From NCBI GenBank assembly GCA_963556255.1, contig OY744609.1:12915290-12979289 (forward strand): 64,000 nt of DNA, given 5' to 3'. A model generated the notes under the pieces. It was given only the letters and a program-made list of their open reading frames with translations. It made no database searches and was not told the origin of the DNA. Both the position numbers and the translations under genes were made by a program. This stretch comes from Allolobophora icterica (Eukaryota > Annelida > Clitellata > Crassiclitellata > Lumbricidae). The stretch's first letter is position 1. Every line of letters begins with the position of its first letter. Below, in pieces: positions 29,868 to 41,940 of this stretch.

Positions 29868-30140
29868 CTCGGCGCTTAGCTTAAGTACGCTTTTGAAATG
29901 TTCCATTAGCGATTACGATTACCTTTCGTAAGAGTCGAGAGGATATGATAGTGGACAGTTTCTTTGATCGAGATGCGCTTGGTGTTGTTCTTCAGCCTGT
30001 CCTCGTCGAACCAGAAGAGGTTCTGAGAGCGGAGGTCGAAGGTCACGAGGCTCGGGTCATTGGCTGACTGGAGGTCGATGCCTCGAAGTCGATCTGGGCC
30101 ACTCTCGTCAGAAGGTAGAAGGTCAAACTGATAGGCGGAC
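29868..30140 (-). repeat. minus-strand arm of the inverted duplication
   Basis: The minus strand reads GPDRLRGIDLQSANDPSLVT and LFWFDEDRLKNNTKRISIKE. Further upstream the open frame extends to HDDFLVYLKSAYQFDLL, just after a strong acceptor (tttttttcag) at about 30178-30187. This arm therefore looks more exon-like than its partner. It might be an exon of a minus-strand gene, but no partner exon was identified. Confidence 0.6.
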
Positions 30141-30299
30141 TTGAGATAGACTAAGAAATCATCATGCAGACGATCTGAAAAAAAGAAATAAATGGAATGT
30201 ATTTATAAATAGCAATTGTAATTGTTTATGTTGCGCCTGTTCACGATGGACTCGTCAGAGGCGTCTTAATATTTAGAGAGAGCGAATTTGATTTAAGAG

Positions 30300-30302
<3 letters not shown>

Positions 30303-30389
<87 letters not shown>
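30303..30389. repeat. (TA)n microsatellite
   Basis: More than 40 TA dinucleotides. Confidence 0.98.
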
Positions 30390-30390
<1 letters not shown>

Positions 30391-30478
30391 CCTTTTCTGG
30401 ACCTCCTCTGACCGACTGTATCTGAGACACTGTGGCTGTCACTAAGGAGACGGAACCCTTCGCGTTTGAATACGGTTA

Positions 30479-30920
30479 AGGATCATCCATAAAGGACGTC
30501 CGCAAAGAGGGGTGAGGGAGAGGTCATTCAAATGCGGACAAATGAGGACGGGGGAAGAGGGTCATGACCAGTGCGGAGGTCCGCAACTAAATTTCTAAAT
30601 TTCATAGTTTTTAAACACCTCCTTGTTTCAACCTTCCCAGAGAGACGAGGTGAGGTGATTGCCTGAAACCTCATGCCGTGTACTAGAACTTTAACACACT
30701 GTGGGCTTACTTTTCAGTATCAAATAGTATGTACTCGTTGACATTTTTAGTGAGGTGATTTTAAACAAGCTTATTAATGACGTTAGTCACAGTGTTGGTT
30801 TTTTCATTCACTGGCTTTGGCTTGCAAAGGGGAGGAGGACGGTAAGGTCAAATGCGGACAAGGGGGAGGGAGGGGTCCAAAGTAGGTCATATTTTGCGGA
30901 CGTCCTTTATGGATAACCCC
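30479..30920. mobile_element. TIR element with 3-bp duplication, 442 bp (Harbinger-like MITE)
   Basis: The left end aggatcatccataaaggacg and right end cgtcctttatggataacccc form an imperfect inverted repeat extending inward through gtccgca. Both sides carry TTA (30476-30478, 30921-30923), the 3-bp target typical of PIF/Harbinger. No protein is encoded. Confidence 0.75.
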
Positions 30921-30923
30921 TTA

Positions 30924-31880
30924 CACTTTAGGCGATAATCGATTGAGGCCGTGCACATAAGTATACAGATAACAGCGCTATAGAACTCGTATTAGATGTG
31001 AGACAGAACATTCATTAAGATTCGAAAAGAAACCAGAGAGGCAGCCGGAAAGCTTGGAAATGACGGGGAGTTAAACTTGCTTTGTCAATGGTATTAGCAA
31101 GGAGTTTGAGGAGGGGCCTCATAGACCATACAGATGCACTCCCTAACAGCCACACGCTCTTCGCCGGACCAACATGAGACCCATATCTGGCCACCAGTTA
31201 CAACCAATGGCAGACATGGTCCTACTCTTGGCCCAATAAACGTGGCTCTGTCTGGCAGGTCATCGAAGACGGTGTAGCCCCAGTGGAGTAAACTCAGCAC
31301 TGAATCAACCTAGGATCTGCAGACAAAATTAACTTCGTCTGTGGGAACACGCTTACAACTCCGTCATCTCACCGCATCTGGAATTTAGCCTATATCGGAC
31401 CTCTGTTTCAATAGAGTGAGTTATAATATTGGATACAGACAGAAAAATGTCAAGGGCGCGTGTTATCATCACAGTTGCGGTACCTCATCTGCTGCGCACT
31501 CGAGTAAATTATGGTCAGCCAGTTAGTCAAACCAAATAAATTTAACAAATACGTAATCATTATAATATTAGGCCTCTTACTATATTGTTAAATATATCGG
31601 ATCAAACTGCACTAGCGTGGCATGTACAGTTATATTTATACATTTCCTGCTGGTATGGTCTGTCTCATTGGTCAATATAACCTGCTGGCAATAATGTATC
31701 TTACCGTATCTATGGTAACACCGTAACAACACATCAAATGACTATTTAAGAGATTCCCAGACATTATATTAGATTCCAGAACCACGAACGCCATCTACCC
31801 TATTGTGACGTCATATCGTAGGTAACCCTATTCGTTACGAGCAATCGTAATCTAGAGACTCAGAAGCGCCACAAAAAGCG
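30924..31880. other. no gene recognised; one open minus-strand segment
   Basis: Between about 31094 and 31300 the minus strand is open for 68 codons after a possible acceptor, with content such as YTVFDDLPDRATFIGPRVGP and VTGGQIWVSCWSGEE that looks protein-like. I do not recognise it, and no partner exon is evident. Confidence 0.35.
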
Positions 31881-31884
31881 AAGT

Positions 31885-32190
31885 TGCTGGAACTAAAGCT
31901 TTTTCACAGATCTTCCATTCAGAAGTCCTACCTCCAAGAAATTCCTACCATAATCCATCTAATCTTCCGCTTCCCAATCTTCCTGGAACTGAACGAAACC
32001 CGCCTCAGCAGCTCCTCTGACTCCTCTTTCTGCATGGTCTCTGGAAAGCGATCTCGGATCTTCACTGGTATGGTCTGTCTCTAGACAGTCCTTCTGACAA
32101 GACGCAGCGCTCGATCGTAAACAAGTGACCTGGGTTTCATTAGCTTTAGAGTAGCTCTTTAGAAATTCGGAGTTTACGATTACGGTCACA
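31885..32190 (+). mobile_element. LINE 3' end, L2-like
   Basis: KLFHRSSIQKSYLQEIPTII is followed by the 3' tail (gatcgtaaacaagtgacc, agctctttagaaattcggag, tttacgattacgg), as at 28250-28740. Confidence 0.6.
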
Positions 32191-32309
32191 GGCGCTTAGT
32201 CAAAAGAAAATCGATAGGCAGATATAAGGTTAAAATCAATTGCACGTCTAGTAGACCTAGTAGCCTAGTAGTAGTTTCGGTTTAGCGTGTAATAAAGTAC
32301 GGATTCCAG

Positions 32310-32460
32310 CTTCCACTGATGCGGTCACGGCGTAGGGACTTTGATCTAGTCCTTCACTCACAACTGCTCTGCACCATCGATGTTCTGTCGTATGGTCGTG
32401 TGTTCACTTTTGAACTTTGGAAGGAGGGCAATATCAAATATGGTTGTATTGTAGCCTACT
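32310..32460 (+). mobile_element. SINE body fragment
   Basis: gcgtagggactttgatctag, then cgtatggtcgtgtg, aactttggaaggagggc and atatcaaatatggttgt match the SINE bodies at 11880 and 62395. The tRNA head is missing. Confidence 0.55.
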
Positions 32461-32969
32461 AGAAATGTAATTGATACTTTGTGTTCTTCTACTCACTGCA
32501 GCGACATCTACTGGGTCGATCGCGTTAATTAGAAACATCTACAAGCGTCACGTGACTTCCTCCTGTTCCGAAGAAATATCTGATGATTCGGTCGTCTTGC
32601 GATCGTGGAACGAAGACGAAATTCTCGGACTGAACGTCGCTGTAAATGCTGGTCAGTGTTCATCATCTCTAAATGCATGCATTTGCTCAATAAGCCATCA
32701 CCATCTTTATTTCGCTTCGTCGCCATCATGATCACCTGCCTACCATTAGCTCTAGACGGGAATCCGTCGGTTGGGATTTTTCGTGTCTGTTGGAGCTCAC
32801 CAGTGCATGGTGAGTCTTACTAGTAACCTGACCAATGTTCGCTTATCTAGTCGCTTACCTTGTTCGCTTAATGACTTTAGTATAATTTCTATTGACGCAG
32901 AGAACGCTATTGTTAGTCAGGTACTTGAAGTTGAAAGTCGTTATACAGTGTAGTAAGTTAGATACGTGT

Positions 32970-33150
32970 ATACATACATACATACATACATACATACATA
33001 CATACATACATACATACACACACAGTTTACACACATACATATATACATACACACATCCATACATGCATGCATACATACATACACATACATGCATATAATA
33101 CATACGGTACTTACATACATACAATTCATACACACATACATACTTACTTT
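32970..33150. repeat. (CATA)n microsatellite and degenerate extension
   Basis: About 13 perfect CATA units, then decayed copies. The Tyr/Ile/His-rich ORFs here are simple repeat. Confidence 0.95.
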
Positions 33151-33156
33151 ACATAT

Positions 33157-34674
33157 CAGTGGCGTAACGAAGGGTTTCAGGCTGAAAATTAAAATCTTTC
33201 CCCTAGGCGCTGAAACTTTCAGTTGTAAAGCAATTCGCAGATTAAAAAAAACATCTTCAGCATACGATATCAAGAATTTCAGAATGGTCCAGTGGGACTT
33301 CCGGCTAACTACGTCGCTTTGCTTTCTGTAATTTTTGCCGATATTTGGGCTATCTGGAATTATCCGGATACGGAATGTCTAAACAATCGATTAATAACAG
33401 TTGTTTTTCGATGGTTTCGCTATGGACTAAAAACAGTTTATAGGCCACTTACATATAATAATAATTTTGATTGTTACTACTGACTAGGCTGTCAGTGGAC
33501 CCCAGAACAACCGGGGACCCTTTCGAAGGGTCGCACACGCGCTCTTAAATCAATTCTAGAAACCTACCTGTATCTCATACAGGCTGCCGGGGCCTACGAC
33601 CGTTAGGCCTGTCAATCACTGAAGAAATAGATCGCGGTTTATGGAAGGGGCATAGCGAAGGGGCATAGGGAATAGGGTTGTTGTTCCATCCTACCGCCTG
33701 TAGGTGATGCCAGACCATTAGACAATGATGACTAACTTGGAATTAGGCCTTAGTGAAGCGGTTTCCGAACTTTATTCTTTTATTGTACCACCAGGTAAAA
33801 AAATGGAATGTTGGTGGTCCGCCAGCAAAGGTCATTTCAAAAACAACAGGCGATCGCGAAGACCCCTTGCAATTAGTGTAGGACCGTAGGTAGACATATT
33901 TAAAAATTAATATCTAATTTTAAGAATGTAGTCTTTTCTAATGTGTTCGCGTAACACTTAGGGACACCTGGGGTACCACTGTCACCATCCACACGTTGAT
34001 TCCCCTAGAAGAGGGGGACTAGATTAAACACTGAGCCACATTTTAAACTGAGAACCAAGCTATGCTTATTTTTAAATATTTATAAATTTAGTATATTGAA
34101 TCATTGAATTTCATAAAACAATTTCTGTCGCTAATTTCGTGCCCATTGAGTTGCGTCCGGGGGCGGTTGTCCTATGACAAGGATAACAAATAGGACGCAG
34201 TATGAGTATCGATACATTTAGATTTCTATGACAGAGATTTTTTAATTTGCTATTTTTTAGACAGAGCTAGGCCTACATTTGCCAGGAGAGACAAAGGGCG
34301 ACCCCAAATAGACCAAAGTCCCGCTAGACGGGGATACCCAAGCTATGACATGTACAAGATATGTTGATGGTTCTTAGACAGAAAATTAAAAGAAAACAAG
34401 AAGAGAAACTGAAAGTTTTGCACATCTTATATGTATTGACTGAAGTTGATTAGGATAAAGATGCGCTACTTACCCTTAACTATACTTAACTAGTCTTAAC
34501 TCTCTGGCGCTGGGTGCTCCCACCCTGAAAACCAAGTTGTGCTTATTTTTTTAAATTTAAAAATTTAATATATCGAATTATTGAATTTCATAATACAATT
34601 TCTGTCGCTAATTTTGCGCCCACTTGTGCTGTAACCGGGGGCGGTTGCCCCCTCTGCCTCCGTTACGCCACTGG
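33157..34674. mobile_element. composite hAT-like region
   Basis: The left edge starts cagtggcgtaacgaag and the right edge ends ccgttacgccactg, an inverted pair of hAT type, but the 8-bp flanks (ttacatat and gatcaatg) differ. Inside, two related 3' ends are present (about 34044-34171 and 34522-34674, sharing gaatttcataatacaatttc-like words and cgggggcggttg). Two related elements are probably nested or recombined. Confidence 0.5.
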
Positions 34675-34973
34675 ATCAATGTCGCCAGTTGTCTGACGTT
34701 GTAGCTCGTCGGGCGCTTCACTATTCGGCCAGAGGGGAGCCAGATCCGGGACGCAACGAAGTGCGGAAGACCGTAGCAGAGATCCGTCGAAGAGCAATGA
34801 CCACCGTCGAGAGACCAAGGCAAATAATTCAGCAAAGCTCTCTCGGAATTTCGTTGCAGACAGCGAGCATGTTACCATCGAAGCCTATACGACTTCACAA
34901 AGAGCGATCGAACGACGGAAAAAGAGAAACGATCTTCCTTGCGCCAAAGTCATTTCGCTAACCGATATATATA

Positions 34974-37139
34974 GGGTAAAGTACCCAATTATGGGCACCT
35001 TAAGGATTTTATGTTATAGTTCATAATCAAATTAGGACCAAATAAAACAATGTTTGTCAAACTAATTTTCAATACTTTTGTCACTAGGTATACTAGTTGA
35101 AATAACAATAAGATGTTAAAATTTACCTCGAAAATATTGAAAATAAAAAGAGCCCTGTGGTGCCCATAATAAGCACTGGTGTCTTAATGATGGGCACCCA
35201 TATTAAGTTCAAACGCATGTAGTCAAAAGTTAAATGTAACGATGAAATGTTAATTGTGAATGGCAATAGCAAAATTATAATAAAATTCCAAAATAAATCC
35301 GTAATTGTTTATCACCTACTAGGTTTACATTAACACTTTAAAGATCTGAAACTCCAAGAAACTTAAACCTAAAAGTGATTGTCCACGCAAGTCAATATTG
35401 GCTGTTCAACACATGGTCGACAAGTGAAGTTTTCATAATCTAGAATTCCATATCCTTCTGCACAAGAAAAGTGAAACCAGGATTGGCACTTCGAGCAGCC
35501 TAACCATTCTTCATGTGCCTTTGGATCGTCTGATTGCTTATAGTCTATATAAACTTGCACAACTTACAGTGTTCATCTGAAATGTCAGTAGACATCTCTG
35601 CACGACCTCGTTTGTTTTCTGCAGATCTTGCTTTTGTTGATTTTATTTTTTCTTTACCTTTTCCTCGCTTGTGTGCTTTATTTACAATATGTTCTTCATC
35701 TTAAATTTCAGTAAACAACTTCTTCGCAAGACCGCGTTTGTTTTCTGCCGTTATTGAGACTTTTGTTAGTAGGCCTAGGCCGCTACTACTTACTCTTTAG
35801 TCATACTTTTTCCTTGCTTTGTTGTCTTTCGTACAGTATGAGGTTTAGGGACTGGTGTTTTCGTTTATTTTCAAGTCTGCATTTTTTATTCATTTCCTTT
35901 GTTTCTGCTTCTTCATTCTTTTTGTTTTTGATATCTTTCAAATAATTTTTTGTAAGGAAATGCTGTTATAATTTCTGCATGTGCACATTTTCTTTTACGT
36001 TTTCCTAATTGAGAGATATTTTTGAAGTCGGCAACATATCCTGAAATGTAAACATTAATGGCTCATCAGGAAAAGTACTTGGACCAGCAACTGGCTCATC
36101 AGACAAAGTGCTTGGACTAGCAACTGGCTCATCAGGCAAAGTGCTTGGACTAGCAACTGGCTCATCAGGCAAAGCACTTGGAACAGTAACTGGCTCATCA
36201 GGCAAAGTGCCTGGACTAGCAACTGGCTCATCAGGCAAAGTGCTTGGACTAGCAACTGGCTTATCAGGCAAAGTGCTTGAACCAGCAACTGTATCATCAG
36301 GCAAAGTGTTTGGCCCAGCAACTGGCTCATCAGGCAATCGCTTTCCAAACTCCTTCACCTTTTCCCGCTTTTTTACATGCCTTTGTAAAGTTCCCCGTGG
36401 AATACAAAATTGTTTTCCTTATTTCTTTTTACTCATTCCATTCTGAAGAACAGCTGCCACCGCCAGTTTAAGAGAATACTCACTCCACTGGCCTCTCATC
36501 TTAACTGATGCCATATTCCGAAATTTTGAAAAACAACCCGAGTTATAGTACAACTGTACAAGACAGTGACAATGAGCACAAGTGGCATTTTCAAAGGCCA
36601 CTAGCCCATAGCTATGAAGTCAGTTTTGTTTATATTACAATGTTTGCATTATGCTAATAGTATTTTTGCTTTACAATATACTGACTTATAAATATTTGCC
36701 ATAGACTTAATATGGGCAGCTGCCCATATTAAGGCAGGAGAATTATGTCCATTTTGGGCTGGCACCTATGGCACGCTTCAAAGTCAGCTATACAAAACTG
36801 TAGTATCAAGATCACCTATTACCGCCCATCAACGTTATCACAAAAAAATTGTCAAAATAGAAACAGTTACCTTAAAGTCATCCATCAGCTACACGAAAAG
36901 TTATGGACGAAAACGAAAATTGTTAAAATGCTAAAAATTTGAAAAACGTTTATAAATTACACGAAGATTTACGTGAAAATTCAGACATACACCCCAGTAC
37001 AGAGTTGAATTTCGAGTAAATAAGACTTTTCACTGTAGTTCTATTGGAATTCGACAGCTGGCGATACGAGAATATTTTTATATCCTTTTTATCCGGGGTG
37101 CCCATATATAGAGGGTGCCTATAATGGGATACTTTACCC
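34974..37139 (-). mobile_element. pogo/Tigger-like DNA transposon, internally deleted
   Basis: The terminal inverted repeat gggtaaagtacccaattatg at the left matches the reversed right end (cataatgggatactttaccc with small differences), about 28 bp in all, between TA dinucleotides (34972-34973, 37140-37141). The minus strand encodes an HTH_psq-type domain (MRGQWSEYSLKLAVAAVLQ, then a stop, then IPRGTLQRHVKKREK). A low-complexity tract of 11-residue repeats follows (36055-36345), and then a PHD-like zinc finger (WLGCSKCQSWFHFSCAEGYG, ENFTCRPC) at 35369-35560. The DDE integrase core is absent. Confidence 0.85.
36055..36345 (-). repeat. 33-bp coding minisatellite in the pogo-like element
   Basis: About nine copies of a 33-bp unit encode SPSTLPDEPVA-like 11-mers in an open minus-strand frame linking the HTH and zinc-finger remnants. 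Confidence 0.9.
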
Positions 37140-38099
37140 TATTGCCATTCCAGAAACTCTGCAAAAAATATGCAAGAGGCATTACTTTTCTTCTGTGGGA
37201 TTCAGGTACGTTCCATACGGACGATGTTGGTCGTATTCTGTTCGCAACGTCTAAGATGCTTTAACAACTCGGCCAACTCTGCACTTCGGTTCGCTAGTCT
37301 ACGTGTTGCTGCCGGATAAAACAGAGAAAATGAATTTTCCGCATGACGCGTTCATAGCGTCATGGGGAAAATTCTCGAGCTGCATCCTGATCTAAATCCA
37401 GCTATATAGCATTATGGCGAATTTCGAGAAAGCCTGTCTAAACGCTTGTGAAACCGTCTTCCCAGGAGCACGGTTAGCAGGATGCTTCTTCCATCTAGGC
37501 CAATGTTTGTGGCGCAAAGTACAAGAATGTCATTTAGTGGAGGCTTACCGCGATGATGAAAATGTTCGCATGCATGTAAAAATGCTTTCAGCCCTCAGTT
37601 TTGTTCCAGTTGCAGACATTGCACAAGCTTTTGATCATTTGGTGAAAGCAGCCCTCCGCAACTTGCACGAATCAATGATTACTGTGAAGACAACTAAGCT
37701 TATGTGGGAAGAGTTAAAATGCTGATGGCGTCATTGGCGTGACTCTTTGAGGCAGTAGCAGAGAAAGAGTATCATGTAGGCCTACTCTGGCACTTATTCC
37801 CTTTTTTCGCAGTCACCAACATCGTCTTCGTAATAGATCGCATAAATTCATTTTACCAAAAAAGACGACAGCAACCATACCCCTCTAATTCTGTTTATGA
37901 ACGCTCATTAATAGAGCATACCCTTTCTCTTATATTCTACTGTAAGAAGAACCCGTAGAGGAAATCCGAGATTTTCCATTAGCCTGTGGAACATGCGGGA
38001 CCGTTTTAAAAACGACCGTTTACTGAGTTTATCACACACTAAGAATAACGTTCGGTCATAATCTCAACGTGATCCTGTTCCCTGCAAAAGTGGTCAACG

Positions 38100-38475
38100 A
38101 GCCTGTAGACAGACAGATGACGACAGTTTACAATCAACAAAAGCAACCGCATATTAAATATGCCGATGATTGTTACCTTGTAGTCCCCGCATCAGGCATC
38201 ACTATCAGTGATACTGAGATAGCACGTTATGCCTGGGTACACAGCTGATATCTAAGCTTTAATATTATGAGCAAGACCAGGGGAAAAGGCCTAAGGCTCA
38301 CGCCCCTCGGGGGTCTATTGGTACGCCCCATCTTCCATTTTAGATGATATCGCTAGGGTGCACAGTGCACACACTTAATATTCTGGGTGTCGAGCTTTAT
38401 CGGAAATGTGGGTTCTCTAGTCACATCAAACACCTTATTATTAAAGTCTACCATGTTCGATTGTAATAGGCCTAT
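38100..38475 (+). mobile_element. LINE reverse transcriptase fragment
   Basis: The plus strand encodes IKYADDCYLVVPASGITISD, the reverse transcriptase YADD box in context. Several stops follow. It resembles the YADDSYLLI fragment near 1240. Confidence 0.7.
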
Positions 38476-38554
38476 GTAATACGGGTTACAGCTAGTACTA
38501 AGTAACTGTCGTTTGAAAGACAACAGTCCGTACACGGGGACCTTAAATGGCGTG

Positions 38555-38665
38555 GCGCCTATTCAAACGAGCAGCGGTGGCGAAGGATCTCACCCGATCA
38601 ATTCATTAAAAAATGAGCAGGGTCGAGGCCATACGGTCGCTATAGAAAAATCGCGTACATGCACA
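38555..38665 (+). repeat. dispersed repeat, copy 1
   Basis: About 110 bp here matches, at roughly 70-75 percent by eye, the reverse complement of 43010-43130 (shared words: caggatctca-like, gatcaattcatt, gccatacggtcg). The family is not identified. Confidence 0.6.
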
Positions 38666-38702
38666 TTTACAGTATCATTGTCAACGTACAACTTCCCTTG
38701 GA

Positions 38703-39062
<360 letters not shown>

Positions 39063-39129
39063 GGGCTACAGACCGTCTTATCTGGAACCCTGTACGCCCA
39101 AGATCTCCGGAACTAGCGGCAGCGGCCTT

Positions 39130-40745
39130 TGCAACATGGAGACTCGCAAGATCTTGATGCAATTGGTCTGAGTTGTGAACTGCAAGCCATTTCAAGACGA
39201 CTTGCAAGGTGTACATCGCCACATAATGTACTAAACTTTATATTGAAAAATAAACTAGCATATAGGCCTAGTGTCCCAAACACTGTTCTTGCTCTGCGAA
39301 TCTTCTTGACACTTCCAGTTTCTGTGGCTAGAAGTGAGAGAAGCTCAAGTTGATAAAAAGACATTTGCGAAACTCCATTGTGCAAGATAGACTTGTTTTA
39401 CTAGCTAGTAGCCACCTTATCAATTGAACATGATAGGCCCTATTGTTGAAGACATTGAACTGAAGGAACTCGTTTCTACATTTGCTAAGGGGCCGTCCAT
39501 AAATGACGTCACGCTATTTTGGCCGATTTTTACCCTCTCCCCCTCATCACACGTCGTCACAAAAAGTAACACCCCCTCAAAAATGACGTCACAAAGCTCT
39601 GACCCCTCCTAAAAACGAAATTTCCATTCGATAATAAAACATGTTTCAAATCACATTTATTGTCATTCTAATAATTAAAGTAAGCTTATTTAATGGGGTG
39701 CTGTTGCAAGGTGAAAGCCATGTATTAAAAACGATGTGTTGGAAAGCTGAAAAATAGCATAAAAATTAACTTCAAAATATTCAACGTCTAACCAATTACT
39801 ACAGAAGTCCAGAATATTATTATAATATTCTGAACATCTGTTTTATTGGTTAGACGATGAATATTTATAAGTGAAAATTCATAACTATTAAAAAATAATT
39901 GAAAATGGAGAGAGTAGAATTATAACAATCACATATTCATTCCATCTTTATAATTAGTCTATTGGTACTTTAATGTAAATTTAAAATTTAAATTTATTGT
40001 TAACAGCTGCGTTTTGACAGCTGTTTGATTGAATAAACGAATATACGATACGATACTGAATGAAAAGCTCTAGTAGAATTATTAGAATGAAAATGTTTAA
40101 TAAGAATAATTACAAAAATTTACTAAATTTATGCTTCTCAATTCTCCTATGGCGAAGCAAATGCTCCTTCATGGAATAAATATGGAAGCATGGTTCTCTT
40201 CATCCTGTGGAATGCATATTCCATTCAGATCAATAGTACTTACATTTATAATTCTTAATTCAAAACTATCAACCGTTTTTATAACTACTCTTTCAAATAT
40301 TTATTTCTAGGACTACCCCTCTTTCTGACGAAGTATATTTTGAAAAGTGAACATATATTTCAAACCATAACTATATAATAGATTATGATATCACTTATCA
40401 GTACTAGGCTATACATCTATAGGCCTAGTGATTAAAGATAAGTTTATTTATTTAATATTGAATAAAATCTTAGATTGACCATATATATAAATATTTAAAT
40501 AATCAGAAAATTAATAATGATAGTGACCGCATATTATTTATTTATATAAAATTAATAATGAAAATTACTCAAAATTAGTGTTGTTATTGCTAAAATTAAA
40601 TTATGAAGACCTGATGTGACGTCACATTTCTTAAACCCCCTACCCTCTTGTCACACATCGTCACAAATTTCTGACCCCCTCCCTCCCCTAGGTGCGTGAC
40701 GTCATTTATGGACGGCCCCTAAAGAGAAAGCGCGAAAAATAAAAT
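39130..40745 (+). pseudogene. hAT transposase C-terminus, split by a Harbinger-like element
   Basis: The plus strand encodes LDAIGLSCELQAISRRLA, TVLALRIFLTLPVSVARSER and, after a stop, VEDIELKELVSTFAK, the C-terminal dimerisation region of a hAT transposase. At 39489 it is interrupted. After 40719 the frame resumes; dropping the insertion and one TAA duplication gives FAKEKARKI, the usual end of this domain. Confidence 0.8.
39489..40719. mobile_element. PIF/Harbinger-like nonautonomous element, 1231 bp
   Basis: Perfect 25-bp terminal inverted repeats (left end ggggccgtccataaatgacg, then tcacg) sit between TAA duplications (39486-39488, 40720-40722). The interior is AT-rich, with a palindromic centre near 39785-39860 (cgtctaaccaat ... 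attggttagacg) and no ORF. Confidence 0.9.
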
Positions 40746-41181
40746 TTCGAAATTACATTATATTTGTATAGACTTCATACGTAGTTTAGACTAGGACTTA
40801 GTACACGCAGCCGTAGGAGTTACAAAGTATTCAAATGAAAATGTGCACTGTCTCTTGATGTAATATTTACATTTTAAATTCCCATTAAACATGTTAGACC
40901 ACACAGCGTAGGTTGTATATATAGCTAATGCAGTTTCCAGACTATTAGGCTACTTTAATTATGGCTAACTTTTACATTAGATATTATTAAGTGCCATATT
41001 TTTGTTTTATTTGGAAGTAGGCATTGTAATGATTCGTAGATGATTATAATGAACGCAATACTTTATTAATGATGCAGCATTCGGCTGCATTCTTCTGTGA
41101 AGGTTATATTAACTTAGATAATTTAGTATTACTTATCGCACCTTTCGGGGGCGCAGTAGGCCTACGACAGGTTCGTCTGGG

Positions 41182-41349
41182 CAGGGGCGTCTATGCCCCT
41201 GAATCATTGGAGCAACGTCCATTTTCCCCCTTTTCTTCCCCCTTCCCGTTCCTCCCCCATAAAATGGTGGCACACACACTGACAGATCCCCCCCCCTATT
41301 TCTTGGATGGAGCATTTGCTCCAAGGTTTCTATGGTGTAGACGCCCCTG
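41182..41349. mobile_element. hAT-type MITE, 168 bp (inverted copy of 7185-7356)
   Basis: The left end is caggggcgtctatg and the right end gtagacgcccctg, with a perfect 8-bp duplication cgtctggg (41174-41181, 41350-41357). Confidence 0.92.
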
Positions 41350-41411
41350 CGTCTGGGGCTCCAAATACTCTGGCGCCGCTTCTGACTGGTGGTTATGGTT
41401 ATGATTAGATT

Positions 41412-41659
41412 CAGTCTTGTTGTCAAGACCTTTAACCTCAAGACCAAGACCAAGACTTTGAACCTCAAGACCAAGACCAAGACCAAGACTTTGAACCTCA
41501 AGACCAAGACCAAGACTTTGGTTTAAGGTCTTGACAACAAGACTGCCAAGACCAAGACCAAGACCAAGACTTTTGGTCTCAAGACCAAGACCAAGACTTT
41601 TAAAAACGAACTCGAGTGCACTCGAGACCAAGACCTTGGTCTCGAGGGCAACAAGTCTG
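41412..41659. mobile_element. hAT-type MITE with AAGACC internal repeats, 248 bp
   Basis: The left end is cagtcttgttgtc and the right end ggcaacaagtctg, with a perfect 8-bp duplication attagatt (41404-41411, 41660-41667). The inside consists of the words caagacc and aagactttg in tandem arrays. Confidence 0.85.
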
Positions 41660-41819
41660 ATTAGATTTGAAAAGTTATATCGGCGCCACTAGTCTTAGCG
41701 AACAATTTAAATGTTCATCGATGTAGCTGTTAACTGGTGTTTATTTTCAATTACTATCCATATTAGGGCCTATTATTATCTGAAAATCCAAACATTCCTG
41801 CTTCTTTCCACCGTGTTAT

Positions 41820-41940
41820 TTGTATGCCTTGCCCGGTAGCGCATTGGATAAGATCTGGCGTAGAGTGTGAGAGGTAGGCTACAGAGATCGAGTCCCATAG
41901 GCGGACATGCTTTGTAGGCTGCAATTTGCGCCGTGTAAAA
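41820..41940 (+). mobile_element. tRNA-like SINE fragment
   Basis: ggtagcgcattggataagat followed by agatcgagtcccatag resembles A and B boxes. A cloverleaf was not verified, so a SINE head is preferred over a tRNA gene. Confidence 0.4.

Larger units (their letters stand above)
34690..37725 (+). pseudogene. MULE-type transposase remnant, split by a pogo-like insertion
   Basis: The left part (to 34973) encodes EVRKTVAEIRRRAMTTVERP and RQIIQQSSLGIS. The right part (from 37142) encodes LLWDSG in a broken frame, then an open stretch at 37414-37725 with FEKACLNACETVFPGARLAG and GCFFHLGQCLWRKVQE. These are blocks of Mutator-like transposases of the FLYWCH-associated type. The DDE core between them has stops. 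Removing the 34974-37139 element rejoins the two halves in order, so the MULE was inserted first. Confidence 0.8.

Noticed and set aside
35369..35560. PHD-type zinc-finger ORF as a host gene
   Set aside because: It lies inside the TIRs of the pogo-like transposon, where such fingers are common C-terminal parts of the transposase.
37414..37725. 103-codon ORF as a host gene
   Set aside because: It matches a MULE transposase block and is flanked by stop-ridden remains of the same protein.
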